Positions 44,866 through 53,956 of a stretch of 64,000 nt of DNA are shown here, piece by piece. The notes under the pieces were generated by a model that was not told where the DNA came from, did not search any database, and saw only the letters and a list, made by a program, of their open reading frames with translations. How positions within the stretch are numbered: the first letter of the stretch is position 1; every line of letters starts with the position of its first letter. This DNA comes from Proteus terrae (GTDB lineage Bacteria > Pseudomonadota > Gammaproteobacteria > Enterobacterales > Enterobacteriaceae): contig NZ_PENS01000002.1 in the NCBI RefSeq assembly GCF_003144325.1, positions 271,126-335,125 on the forward strand. Reading direction: 5' to 3'. The position numbers and the translations under genes are program-made.

Positions 44866-46551
44866 TCAAAATAAATATGAAAATCTAACTAACACTTGAG
44901 TAGGGTCTTTGGTTTTATTGGAATTCGTTTGGTTGTAAAGCAAATGCCCCTTGGCGACTTCAATATCGAATTGTGCTTTTTGATATTGGAGATTTAAGCC
45001 CGAACTTAGCCCATAGCCACTACGCCATCCTTCATAGTTACCATGTTGTTGAACTCGGCCTGCATCGAGGCCAATTCGAGGGGTGATTGAAAATGTGTTT
45101 ATCCGATAAGGATAAGAAAGCGTATTACGTAAATAGCCGCCGTTATCGCCAGAAAGTGTACTTTGGTCAAAACCACGGATTGCGTTTTTATCCGTTAAAC
45201 TAAGCCATTCCACACCCGGTAAGGTGTCGGGGCTATATTGACCAAAGAAGGCGCTATTGAATAAAAATGTAGAATTCGATAAGGCAAAACGATGTTGCCA
45301 ATTGGCAAAAAGCTTAACTTTTGTAAAGCGATAGTCATTACCATTGCCATTAACAACACGAGGTGATTCATCTGCACCAAACCAACTAATGGCTTTCTCT
45401 GCACTTAAATTAATGCTGATGACACCATTTGGAACAATGTGTAAATGGTTGATACCTAACTCTACCGTTGTAAGTGCAGGGCTACTGAGCTCAAGGCGAA
45501 TTTGGCTGAAATAGTTACGTATTCGCTTATGTGTTATCTGCATGTTTAAGGTATCAATCTGTTTTTGACTACGATAAAAAGCGTAATCTCCCCTTAAACC
45601 AACTTGTGTTGTATCACCGGATAAACGTACGGTACGTGTTTGTAGTGCTTGATGAAATTCATACTCCGAATAGCTACCAAAAGTGCTGAATGTCAATGCA
45701 CCATAAGGTAAAGAATAGAGTAGGGTGTAAGCACGATTAAAACGTGTATTAGGGCTATCAGTGGTAATACTGGCATTTAAGCTAACAAAGTCAGATAACC
45801 CTAATGGGCTGTCTAAGCTCGCATTGGTTCGAACTAACCAGCGGCCTGAGTTTTTTTGTCCATAGTTATCACTTGAAATATTTAGATGCCACGGTGCTTG
45901 TTGCTGATTGGTGAGCTGAATAATAGAGCCACCTAATTGCGTACCAGGCAATATATCGAGTTTAACTTTATTCGACTGTAAGCGGTTTGCTTGATCTAGC
46001 CCTTGATCCAGTTTTGAAAGCTTAAGAGGCTCCCCTTCAACATGAGGGAAAAGTAGTGCTGTGTTAACACCTCGATCACCGCCTTCAATTTTTTCAATAA
46101 AGCCTTCAATAACATACAGCCCAAGCTGTTGCTCTTGATTTGGGCGTAAAAATTGAACTCTGGCAGTGATATAACCATGTTGGAGATAGCGTTGGGTTAA
46201 CTCTTTGACTAAACGGTTAACGTCAGCACTTTTTATACATTGCTCTGGTAATGGTGTTAAGGAATCAAGATCTTTTTCATTAAGTAAAGTAATTCCTTGA
46301 ACATATACACCATTAATAGGCAAACAATGCTCTGATTCAGTAATAAGTGTGGGGGTAGGTGAAACCTCTAATGCATTTTCTTGAAGTTGTTGATAGCGAT
46401 TTTGTTCAATAAGTTGGTTTATTTCACGTTGGCTATCTTGTAATGCGCGCCGCGATTCTCCCATCGAGCCTAAATAGCCGGCGTCATTTGCTGTTAATCC
46501 ACAGGTTGAAAATCCACTTAATAGTGTTAATAAAATAACTTTTTTTCTCAT
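44866..46551 (-). CDS. hpmB: HpmB, outer-membrane transporter and activator of HpmA (TpsB)
   Basis: 561 aa, the length of P. mirabilis HpmB. It has an N-terminal signal peptide, two periplasmic POTRA domains (about 75-200), and a C-terminal 16-strand barrel ending in aromatic VRFSYLF. The YEFHQALQTRTVRLSGDTTQVGLRGDY region belongs to the barrel. This Omp85-superfamily transporter secretes HpmA. It is the first gene of the hpmBA operon, with GAGGT before the ATG. Confidence 0.94.
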   Translation of the reverse strand: MRKKVILLTLLSGFSTCGLTANDAGYLGSMGESRRALQDSQREINQLIEQNRYQQLQENALEVSPTPTLITESEHCLPINGVYVQGITLLNEKDLDSLTPLPEQCIKSADVNRLVKELTQRYLQHGYITARVQFLRPNQEQQLGLYVIEGFIEKIEGGDRGVNTALLFPHVEGEPLKLSKLDQGLDQANRLQSNKVKLDILPGTQLGGSIIQLTNQQQAPWHLNISSDNYGQKNSGRWLVRTNASLDSPLGLSDFVSLNASITTDSPNTRFNRAYTLLYSLPYGALTFSTFGSYSEYEFHQALQTRTVRLSGDTTQVGLRGDYAFYRSQKQIDTLNMQITHKRIRNYFSQIRLELSSPALTTVELGINHLHIVPNGVISINLSAEKAISWFGADESPRVVNGNGNDYRFTKVKLFANWQHRFALSNSTFLFNSAFFGQYSPDTLPGVEWLSLTDKNAIRGFDQSTLSGDNGGYLRNTLSYPYRINTFSITPRIGLDAGRVQQHGNYEGWRSGYGLSSGLNLQYQKAQFDIEVAKGHLLYNQTNSNKTKDPTQVLVRFSYLF

Positions 46552-47233
46552 TTTACCTCAATATAAAGGTATTAATTCAAATATAAATAATATTGCTTAA
46601 ATATATAAAGATAATAATTAATGTTTTTATATTATCGTTAATTTTAGAATAATAAATACCGGTCACTCTCAATATGAAAAGAAATTAAAAATCGATGAAA
46701 TAAAGATAAATTTCCATCTCTTTCGATATTAAATAGTGACATAACTAAAATGATTGATATCTCAAATAGCATTATTTAAACAAATGATTCATTTAAGTGG
46801 ATTATATAGTGTTGATTTTCATGGTTATAATCTTCCGTGTTATTTTTTCTTGCTTAAATTACCATCGATTTAGCTATGTTAATTGAAACCTTTTCATTTT
46901 TTATAAAGTGAAGATAAATAATGAGAGAGGATTCGAAGATATGAAAAAGAAGCAGATTAGTTAGCTTTTCATTTGTTATTTATAAATTTATTAATGTTGT
47001 ATTCTGGAATAAATATTTCATGAATTATTATTTCATTTTAATGAATAAAACGAGCGCTAGAAAAGTAAAGAGATTAGGAGTTTATTGTTAAATTATTATT
47101 CATGGTAAAAAGTAAGGTTATTTAAATACAGCTTTCATTTTGTGAAAATGCAATATAAACACATGTATTACTACTTGATTTTATCAATAAAAATTTAAGT
47201 TATAAAAAAATATTTAATTAAAGATTAAAGTAA
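46552..47233. other. AT-rich gap between hpmB and the tna operon
   Basis: About 680 bases of very AT-rich DNA between the divergent hpmBA and tna operons. It must carry the hpmB promoter, but no single box stands out. No ORF with family likeness and no repeat of note were seen. Confidence 0.5.
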
Positions 47234-47247
47234 GTGATAGTGATCAC
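47234..47247 (+). promoter_or_regulatory. CRP site of the tna operon
   Basis: GTGA-N6-TCAC (47234-47247) matches the CRP core. A TATACT -10 (47292-47297) predicts a start near 47304, placing the site centre about 63 bases upstream, close to the class I position used in E. coli tna. Catabolite repression is inferred. Confidence 0.72.
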
Positions 47248-47379
47248 GTTAATATATTATTTATTATAAATAGTGTGATTTTCGTCCAAAATATACTATT
47301 GTTATATTACTAATTATGTTTAACTGTTATATAAATTAGCGTGTAAATTGTACTATTTCCTGACTATAAGGGTTAAAGT

Positions 47380-47484
47380 ATGTTCTCATCATTTAATGTT
47401 TTGATAATATTAAGAGGTTTCTTCAGATTGAAGAAATGGTTTAATATTGATTCTGAACTCGCCTTCTACTTTCCTGAAAAATAA
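47380..47484 (+). CDS. tnaC: tryptophanase leader peptide TnaC
   Basis: A 34-codon ORF 115 bases before tnaA. It contains the TnaC core KWFNID. Trp20, Asp24 and Pro32 keep the spacing of E. coli TnaC Trp12, Asp16 and Pro24. The nascent peptide stalls the ribosome when free tryptophan binds, which blocks Rho-dependent termination in the tnaC-tnaA spacer. Unlike in E. coli, two residues (Glu-Lys) follow the proline, as I recall for P. vulgaris. Confidence 0.92.
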   Translation: MFSSFNVLIILRGFFRLKKWFNIDSELAFYFPEK

Positions 47485-47599
47485 TCCTTTTTTATATCCA
47501 TTCAAAATAATTTAATACTCTTTTTCCGTTTGATTTAAATGGGAAGATTATTTTATTTATTCTAATTTTATTATTTTAATTTATATTAAAGGTATTATC

Positions 47600-49003
47600 A
47601 TGGCTAAAAGAATCGTAGAACCATTCCGTATTAAAATGGTAGAAAAAATCCGTGTTCCTTCAAGAGAAGAACGTGAAGCTGCATTAAAAGAAGCAGGATA
47701 TAACCCATTCCTATTACCAAGTCATGCTGTTTATATTGATTTATTAACAGACTCTGGTACTAATGCAATGAGTGATCACCAGTGGGCAGCAATGATAACA
47801 GGTGATGAAGCTTATGCAGGTTCAAGAAACTATTATGATTTAAAAGATAAAGCCAAAGAGTTATTTAACTACGATTATATTATTCCTGCTCACCAAGGTC
47901 GTGGTGCTGAAAATATTCTTTTCCCAGTATTATTAAAATATAAACAAAAAGATGGAAAAGCGAAAAATCCTGTATTTATTTCTAACTTCCATTTCGACAC
48001 AACAGCAGCACACGTTGAATTAAATGGCTGTAAAGCAATTAATATTGTTACTGAGAAAGCGTTTGATTCAGAAACCTATGATGATTGGAAGGGCAATTTT
48101 GATATTGCTAAATTAAAAGAAAATATTGCCAAACATGGTGCTGATAACGTTGTTGCCATTGTTTCAACAGTGACCTGTAATAGTGCTGGTGGTCAGCCTG
48201 TTTCAATGGACAATTTAAGAGAAGTTTACGAAATCGCAAAACAACACGGTATTTTTGTTGTTATGGACTCAGCGCGTTATTGTGAAAATGCGTACTTCAT
48301 TAAACAGCGTGATCCTAAATATAAAAATGCAACCATTAAAGAAATTATTTTAGACATGTATAAATATGCTGACGCGTTAACAATGTCAGCGAAGAAAGAT
48401 CCATTGTTAAATATTGGCGGTTTAGTCTCAATTCGTGATAATGAAGAAGTATTCACATTAGCAAGACAACGCTGTGTACCAATGGAAGGCTTTGTTACCT
48501 ATGGTGGTTTAGCTGGCCGTGATATGGCTGCAATGGTACAAGGTTTAGAAGAAGGTACTGAGGAAGAATACCTGCACTATCGTATTGGTCAGGTTCAATA
48601 TCTGGGTGACCGTTTACGTGAAGCGGGCATTCCGATTCAATATCCTACTGGTGGACATGCGGTTTTCGTTGACTGTAAAAAACTGGTACCGCATATCCCG
48701 GGCGATCAATTCCCAGCTCAAGCTGTCATTAACGCACTTTACTTAGAGTCAGGTGTTCGTGCTGTTGAAATCGGTTCGTTCTTATTAGGTCGTGATCCTG
48801 CAACAGGTAAGCAAAAACATGCAGATATGGAATTTATGCGTTTAACCATTGCACGTCGTGTCTACACTAACGACCATATGGATTATATTGCTGATGCACT
48901 TATCGGCTTAAAAGAGAAGTTTAAAACGCTTAAAGGTCTTGAGTTCGAATATGAGCCACCGGTATTAAGACACTTTACTGCTAGATTAAAACCTATCAAA
49001 TAA
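47600..49003 (+). CDS. tnaA: tryptophanase (L-tryptophan indole-lyase)
   Basis: 467 aa PLP enzyme that splits tryptophan into indole, pyruvate and ammonia. The PLP lysine is Lys266 in MSAKKD. THQGRGAE appears here as AHQGRGAE, and [13 protein letters not shown] is conserved. The sequence is closer to tryptophanase than to the related tyrosine phenol-lyase (start [12 protein letters not shown], end [11 protein letters not shown]). The TnaC leader upstream and TnaB permease downstream settle the call. It makes the organism indole-positive. Confidence 0.96.
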   Translation: MAKRIVEPFRIKMVEKIRVPSREEREAALKEAGYNPFLLPSHAVYIDLLTDSGTNAMSDHQWAAMITGDEAYAGSRNYYDLKDKAKELFNYDYIIPAHQGRGAENILFPVLLKYKQKDGKAKNPVFISNFHFDTTAAHVELNGCKAINIVTEKAFDSETYDDWKGNFDIAKLKENIAKHGADNVVAIVSTVTCNSAGGQPVSMDNLREVYEIAKQHGIFVVMDSARYCENAYFIKQRDPKYKNATIKEIILDMYKYADALTMSAKKDPLLNIGGLVSIRDNEEVFTLARQRCVPMEGFVTYGGLAGRDMAAMVQGLEEGTEEEYLHYRIGQVQYLGDRLREAGIPIQYPTGGHAVFVDCKKLVPHIPGDQFPAQAVINALYLESGVRAVEIGSFLLGRDPATGKQKHADMEFMRLTIARRVYTNDHMDYIADALIGLKEKFKTLKGLEFEYEPPVLRHFTARLKPIK

Positions 49004-49024
49004 ATAATACTCCACAATAATAAT

Positions 49025-49047
49025 GGCTCTCGTGCAATGCGAGAGCC
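49025..49047 (+). promoter_or_regulatory. tnaA-tnaB intercistronic hairpin
   Basis: Perfect arms GGCTCTCG (49025-49032) and CGAGAGCC (49040-49047) with a 7-nt loop and no T run. It sits between tnaA and tnaB and may protect or process the mRNA rather than terminate it. Confidence 0.65.
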
Positions 49048-49075
49048 CTATCCTTATTTCAGTAAGGACTAAAAA

Positions 49076-50326
49076 ATGGAAAATAAGTCGGTAAACAAAG
49101 AACCCTCAATTATTGTAGGGGGGTTTGTGTTGGGCGGCGCCATGATTGGTGCGGGAATGTTTAGCCTACCAACAATAATGTCTGGTGCTTGGTTTGTTAA
49201 CTCACTCTTTATATTATTTATTGTCTGTTTCTTTATGTTTCATTCTGGAATTTATATTCTTGAATGTATATCTAAATATGGCGCAGGGACAAACTACTTT
49301 CATATATCGAAAGAGTTATTACCTAAATGGGCGTGTTATCTTGCGAATGCGTCTTTGATATTCGTATTGTATATATTAATTTATGCTTATATCTCTGCTG
49401 CAGGTTCGATTATTTATGAAGCTTCGTCTTTATATGGTCTTAATTTAAACCTTAGAGTGATATTCGTTGTATTTACTATAGTGCTCGGAGCAACAATATG
49501 GTGGGGAGGCGCTTGTGCCAGCCGTTTAACCTCAATATTTTTATTTATTAAGATTGTTCTATTCGTATTGGCATTTTCGGGATTATTCTTTAAAGCGAGA
49601 GGTGATCTATTATTTACTGCAACCTTTGAAGGTAAAAGCCAATTATATCTTTATCCTTTTATTTTTATTATTATTCCTTATGCTATCACCTCTTTTGGTT
49701 ATCATGGTAATGTTTGTAGCCTTTATAAGCTCTATCATGAAAATGAAAAAAAGGTTGTAAAAAGTTGTGTTATTGGTTGTGTTTTAGCGCTGGTAATTTA
49801 TTTACTTTGGATGATTGGCACGATGGGGAATTTACCTCGTGAGCAATTTATTACAATTATCCAAAAGGGTGGTAACTTAGATGCCTTTATTGATTCTTTA
49901 TATACTGTATTAAATAGTAAATATATTGAAGGATTTTTATTATGGTTTTCTATTAGTGCCGTATTCTGTTCATTTTTAGGGGTAGCGATTGGTCTGTTCG
50001 ACTATATTTTAGCATCACTAAAATTTGAAGATAACAAGACAGGGCGCTTAAAATCTGGCGTTTTATGTTTTACGCCGCCGTTACTATTATGTTTACTTTT
50101 CCCTAATGGGTTCTTAATTGCGATTGCTTATGCAGGAACCGCCGCGTGTGTATGGGCAATTATTTGTCCTGCGGTTATGGCACTGAAAGCACGCGAGAAA
50201 TTTCCAAACTCTGGTTTTAAAGTGTGGGGTGGCAAAGGGTTAATTTATGCTGTTATCGCTTTTGGTGCAGTAGGGATTATTTGCCAAACATTAGCACAGT
50301 TCGGTTTCTTACCTATTTATCGTTAA
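49076..50326 (+). CDS. tnaB: tryptophan permease TnaB
   Basis: 416 aa inner-membrane transporter of the HAAAP family (TnaB/Mtr/TyrP), with about 11 hydrophobic segments. The N-terminal GGFVLGGAMIGAGMFSLP is the family signature. Co-transcription with tnaA points to low-affinity tryptophan uptake feeding tryptophanase. TyrP-like specificity cannot be fully excluded by sequence, but context favours tryptophan. Confidence 0.93.
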   Translation: MENKSVNKEPSIIVGGFVLGGAMIGAGMFSLPTIMSGAWFVNSLFILFIVCFFMFHSGIYILECISKYGAGTNYFHISKELLPKWACYLANASLIFVLYILIYAYISAAGSIIYEASSLYGLNLNLRVIFVVFTIVLGATIWWGGACASRLTSIFLFIKIVLFVLAFSGLFFKARGDLLFTATFEGKSQLYLYPFIFIIIPYAITSFGYHGNVCSLYKLYHENEKKVVKSCVIGCVLALVIYLLWMIGTMGNLPREQFITIIQKGGNLDAFIDSLYTVLNSKYIEGFLLWFSISAVFCSFLGVAIGLFDYILASLKFEDNKTGRLKSGVLCFTPPLLLCLLFPNGFLIAIAYAGTAACVWAIICPAVMALKAREKFPNSGFKVWGGKGLIYAVIAFGAVGIICQTLAQFGFLPIYR

Positions 50327-50432
50327 TTAATCGAGATAATCAGGGAAAGAAAACCAGAGTAGCGCTGTTGGATATACGTTATAATATCGTTAAGTTGTTA
50401 TAATAACGTGACTATTCAATAGGTTGTCTATA

Positions 50433-50825
50433 ATGGATAAAAAAAAGCTACATATTGCTGCGGGTATTATTTGTGATCAACACAATAATGTCTTTATCAC
50501 CCAACGCCCTCTAAAATCGCATATGGGGGGATTTTGGGAATTTCCGGGGGGAAAATTAGAAGATAAAGAGACTCCAGAGCAGGCGCTAGTACGTGAGTTA
50601 CAAGAAGAAATCGGTATTGATGTAACGCAATGCTCACTTTTTGAAACAGTAGAGCATGATTTTCCAGATAGACACATTACCTTATCCTTTTTCTTAGTCA
50701 CGCAATGGGATAATGAGCCCTATGGTAAAGAGGGACAAAAATTCAAGTGGACATCAATTGGATCGTTAAATGCTGATGATTTTCCGCCTGCTAACCGTAC
50801 TATTGTGGCGTTATTGCAAAAGTAA
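50433..50825 (+). CDS. mutT: 8-oxo-dGTP diphosphatase MutT
   Basis: 130 aa Nudix hydrolase that removes mutagenic 8-oxo-dGTP. The Nudix box runs from Gly40 to Ile62 (G-x5-E-x7-REL-x-EE-x-GI). FPDRHITLSFFLV and NADDFPPAN match E. coli MutT. The ATG at 50433 is preferred over a TTG three codons earlier because AGG then sits at workable spacing. In E. coli the gene follows secA directly. Confidence 0.96.
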   Translation: MDKKKLHIAAGIICDQHNNVFITQRPLKSHMGGFWEFPGGKLEDKETPEQALVRELQEEIGIDVTQCSLFETVEHDFPDRHITLSFFLVTQWDNEPYGKEGQKFKWTSIGSLNADDFPPANRTIVALLQK

Positions 50826-50838
50826 GCACCTATAAATA

Positions 50839-50870
50839 AAATAGCCACTCAGTCGAGTGGCTATTTTTTA
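50839..50870. terminator. bidirectional terminator between mutT and yacG
   Basis: Perfect arms AAATAGCCACTC (50839-50850) and GAGTGGCTATTT (50855-50866) with a T run. It lies between convergent genes. Confidence 0.87.
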
Positions 50871-50886
50871 TGTTCAGATCGGCACA

Positions 50887-51099
50887 TTAAAAGTCTTTAG
50901 GCTCTTGTTGTGGCGCTTCACTCCAATCATCGCTGTCATTAATATCGCTTTGGCTTGGGATACGTTTTGATTCATCAGCCCATTCGCCTAAATCAATAAG
51001 TTGGCAACGCTTACTACAAAAAGGGCGATAAGGGCTACTTTCATTCCAAACAACTTCTGTTTGACAGGTTGGACATTTTACAATTAATTCTTCGCTCAT
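50887..51099 (-). CDS. yacG: DNA gyrase inhibitor YacG
   Basis: 70 aa zinc protein with Cys9, Cys12, Cys28 and Cys32 (CPTC...CSKRC), followed by IDLGEWADE. In E. coli YacG binds GyrB and blocks gyrase-DNA binding. The acidic, low-complexity C-terminus is typical. It is the last gene of the coaE-zapD-yacG group. Confidence 0.93.
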   Translation of the reverse strand: MSEELIVKCPTCQTEVVWNESSPYRPFCSKRCQLIDLGEWADESKRIPSQSDINDSDDWSEAPQQEPKDF

Positions 51100-51153
51100 T
51101 ATCTCTCCTAGATCTCATTGGTGCTATTTATGCTCATATCAATAAACATAATG

Positions 51154-51906
51154 TTAGCAACAAGCGATCTCAAAAGGTAGCTCTAGAGGTACGGTTCCAT
51201 TTTCACTATTAAGTGGTAAAAAGCGGATCGCATAGCGATTTTTATGCCCTGAAACTTGAGGATAGATTTGGTGGTCAATGGCTATCTTAATACGTAGCAA
51301 TTCACCTTCTTCAGCGCTGTCTTGGTAAAAACCACGGTGACTAAGAGCAGGTTTAAATGTATCTGATTGGCGAATAAGCATGAGCAAACTATTTAATGCA
51401 TTTTGTAATGGTAATAAACCTGCCAGCCAGCTTTGTAATCTTTCATCACGAGTTGCTTGAGGTAAATTTAACCATAAATGTAATGCTGGTACATCAAAGT
51501 TACAGCATCCACCAGGAATACTTAGACGTTGTTTGACTAAACTAATGACTTTATCTTGTTTTAAATGCTGACCTATGCGAGGGGCTTTACTTAATACGAC
51601 TGCATTCTCAGCTAGTTCATCAATAATTTGAGTGACAATCGCTTTATCAACATTAGGAAATGAAAGCCATTGCTGTAATTTCTTTTGTCTTTTTTCTAAT
51701 TCTTTAAGTAATTCAGCACGGATTTCTCCACGATCAAGGACTTCAATAAATTCTGATATCGCACGAAAAAACGAGAGTGCTGTGGGTAATGAATCAATTG
51801 CACGAAAACTGTTAATTTGAATCAATGAGTTTTCAATTCTAAGCCATGAACGCATTTTTTCATTGAGGGGATGTTCGAAGATGATTGTTGTGATGTCATC
51901 ACTCAT
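51154..51906 (-). CDS. zapD: cell division protein ZapD
   Basis: 250 aa (247 in E. coli) FtsZ-associated protein that crosslinks FtsZ filaments. The N-terminal [18 protein letters not shown] and the middle [16 protein letters not shown] are characteristic. It acts as a cytoplasmic dimer. It overlaps coaE by eight bases, implying coupled translation. Confidence 0.95.
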   Translation of the reverse strand: MSDDITTIIFEHPLNEKMRSWLRIENSLIQINSFRAIDSLPTALSFFRAISEFIEVLDRGEIRAELLKELEKRQKKLQQWLSFPNVDKAIVTQIIDELAENAVVLSKAPRIGQHLKQDKVISLVKQRLSIPGGCCNFDVPALHLWLNLPQATRDERLQSWLAGLLPLQNALNSLLMLIRQSDTFKPALSHRGFYQDSAEEGELLRIKIAIDHQIYPQVSGHKNRYAIRFLPLNSENGTVPLELPFEIACC

Positions 51907-52522
51907 GACAATTGTCCTGTAACGCTTGTTGAGCTAATTCTAAGTAATGCTGATGGAGTTGCTTAACTTTTCCAATCATATTTTGGCTATTATCGTGATT
52001 TTCAATAATATCATCAGCGACGGCTAATCGTTCTTGTCTTTGAGCTTGAGCTTTTAAAATATTGAGAACTTGCTCTCGACTAACGCCATCTCGTTTTATT
52101 GTTCTTTCTATTTGCTCTTCTTGTGTAACATCGACAACAAGAACACGAGAGGCGAGATGCGTTAATTTATTTTCGACTAATAATGGAACAACCCAAATAA
52201 AGTAGGGCGCTTTAATCTGTTGTATTTGTCTTTGAGTCTCTTGCTGTATCAATGGGTGAAGAAGATTGTTAACCCAAGTTTTTTCTTCATTATTTTCAAA
52301 AATAATCTGGCGCAACTGTGCTCGGTTTAATGAACCATCGGGTAGCAAAATGCAGTCACCAAAATGCTGATGCAATGCATTTAATCCTAAAGATTGAGGC
52401 TCTACCACTAATCGAGCAATAACATCAGCATCGATGAGCGGTACACCTAATGAGGCAAAAGCATTAGCAACGGTAGTTTTACCACTACCTATTCCGCCTG
52501 TAAGAGCAACCGTATAAGCCAT
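51899..52522 (-). CDS. coaE: dephospho-CoA kinase CoaE
   Basis: 207 aa P-loop kinase for the last step of coenzyme A synthesis. Walker A is GGIGSGKTT near the N-terminus, with [10 protein letters not shown] and WVVPLLVE following. In E. coli guaC separates it from hofC; guaC is absent here. Confidence 0.96.
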   Translation of the reverse strand: MAYTVALTGGIGSGKTTVANAFASLGVPLIDADVIARLVVEPQSLGLNALHQHFGDCILLPDGSLNRAQLRQIIFENNEEKTWVNNLLHPLIQQETQRQIQQIKAPYFIWVVPLLVENKLTHLASRVLVVDVTQEEQIERTIKRDGVSREQVLNILKAQAQRQERLAVADDIIENHDNSQNMIGKVKQLHQHYLELAQQALQDNCHE

Positions 52523-52602
52523 TTGTGTTTATCTGTCTTTAATGAATTAAAATTTACTATTAGTCTAGGTATTCTAAAGCCTAATTTTGTTTTTATCACA
52601 AG

Positions 52603-52640
52603 ATAATAACCGCAATATTTGGGTTTTATTCGGTTATTAT
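52603..52640. repeat. inverted repeat between hofC and coaE
   Basis: Perfect 10-bp arms ATAATAACCG (52603-52612) and CGGTTATTAT (52631-52640) with an 18-nt T-rich loop. It could end the pilus operon or sit in the coaE promoter region. Confidence 0.45.
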
Positions 52641-52756
52641 GATAGATGATTTTCTGCTACCCTGACATCCTACCTCATAATGCGCAACAGAATTACCATC
52701 AATCAATAAGTTAGTGCTACACATAATAACAGCATGTTACTCATAAAATTTGTGAC

Positions 52757-53956
52757 TTACTGTATAGTATCACCTAACTGTAATATGGGAAGATACATAG
52801 CAATGATTAATGTGCCAATAATTAATGCAATGACCGTCATCAGTATTGGTTCTAACCAAACACTAATGGTATTTAATTGCTCATCAAGTTGATGATAAAA
52901 CCAATCACTTAATTGCTGACAAAAATAGAGCAACTGCCCCGAGTTTTCTGCACAACTGATAAATTGATAACAAATAGGCGTAAAAAGAGGTTCATTTTTC
53001 ATAAATAAGCTCAACGATTTACCTTGCATAATGTGGTCGCTCATTTGAGAAAGTACTTGCTTATAAATAGGGTGTGTAAGTTGTTCTATTCCTATCTTTA
53101 AACCTTGTAATAAAGACAATCCAGCTTGTTGTGTAATACTTATTATCTGAAAAATAAGGTGTAATTGCTGATACTTTAAAAGCTTACCTAAATAAGGAAT
53201 ATGAAGAAATAAAGTTTGCTCAACAAAATACAATAGTGAAAAAGAGTGTCGAATTAAGCGATAAGCAACTATTAATCCTATAAAGATAAACACTATTATA
53301 CTGATATAATCAGTAAAGCATTGAGAAAAAGTAATTAAGGAGAGTGTTAATATAGGAAGTTCTGTATTAAATGAACTGTATAAAGACTGATATTCTGGTA
53401 AAACATAGAGCAACATAATACTGGTAATAAAAGCTAATACAGTGAGTAAAAAGGTTGGGTATTTAAAGGCTTTTTTGACTTTTTTAATAATCTCTCGGTG
53501 TTTCTTTAATTGTATTATTTGAAGCGTAATAACTTCATCTAACTTTCCACTTTCTTCACCAATAAAAATAAAGCGACTCAGTGCAATTGGGAAATAAAGT
53601 GGATAACGAGTTAATTGTTTAGAAAAAGAACCTCCTTGCATTAAGTTGAAAATGATATCTTCTAATACGCATTGCCAATGTGAGTAACGGCATTCGTCTT
53701 TTAATAGTGTTAATGCAGGAAGAAGTGCTAAACCTGAATGAAGTAATAGAGCTAATTGTTCGAATAATTGAATTCGATATTGCTTATCAGTATCTTGAAA
53801 TAAAACAATTTTGAATAAACGTATTTTTATGGGGAGTTTTTGTTGTTGTGTTAGTTTAATAAATGCCTCGTTATTAGAGGATGCCAGTATTTTTCCAGTA
53901 CACCATTCTCCTTGATAGGTTAATGCCTCATAGCGATAAATTAGCTGTAATCTCAT
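52757..53956 (-). CDS. hofC: type IV pilus assembly inner-membrane protein HofC (PilC/GspF family)
   Basis: 399 aa. Two GspF-type helical domains can be seen (about 60-180 and 270-390), with hydrophobic segments near 165-190, 215-235 and 370-395. The segment FPIALSRFIFIGEESGKLDEV is the family signature. It forms the inner-membrane platform for the pilus ATPase. It overlaps hofB by four bases. Function in this genus has not been shown. Confidence 0.9.
   Translation of the reverse strand: MRLQLIYRYEALTYQGEWCTGKILASSNNEAFIKLTQQQKLPIKIRLFKIVLFQDTDKQYRIQLFEQLALLLHSGLALLPALTLLKDECRYSHWQCVLEDIIFNLMQGGSFSKQLTRYPLYFPIALSRFIFIGEESGKLDEVITLQIIQLKKHREIIKKVKKAFKYPTFLLTVLAFITSIMLLYVLPEYQSLYSSFNTELPILTLSLITFSQCFTDYISIIVFIFIGLIVAYRLIRHSFSLLYFVEQTLFLHIPYLGKLLKYQQLHLIFQIISITQQAGLSLLQGLKIGIEQLTHPIYKQVLSQMSDHIMQGKSLSLFMKNEPLFTPICYQFISCAENSGQLLYFCQQLSDWFYHQLDEQLNTISVWLEPILMTVIALIIGTLIIAMYLPILQLGDTIQ

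Noticed and set aside
46600..46625. Fur box upstream of hpmB
   Set aside because: GATAATAATTAATG is AT-rich and only loosely similar to the 19-bp Fur consensus in a region where such matches are expected by chance.
47600..49003. Tyrosine phenol-lyase with a tyrosine permease
   Set aside because: The two enzymes share the same fold, but sequence details, the TnaC leader with KWFNID and the TnaB neighbour identify tryptophanase.
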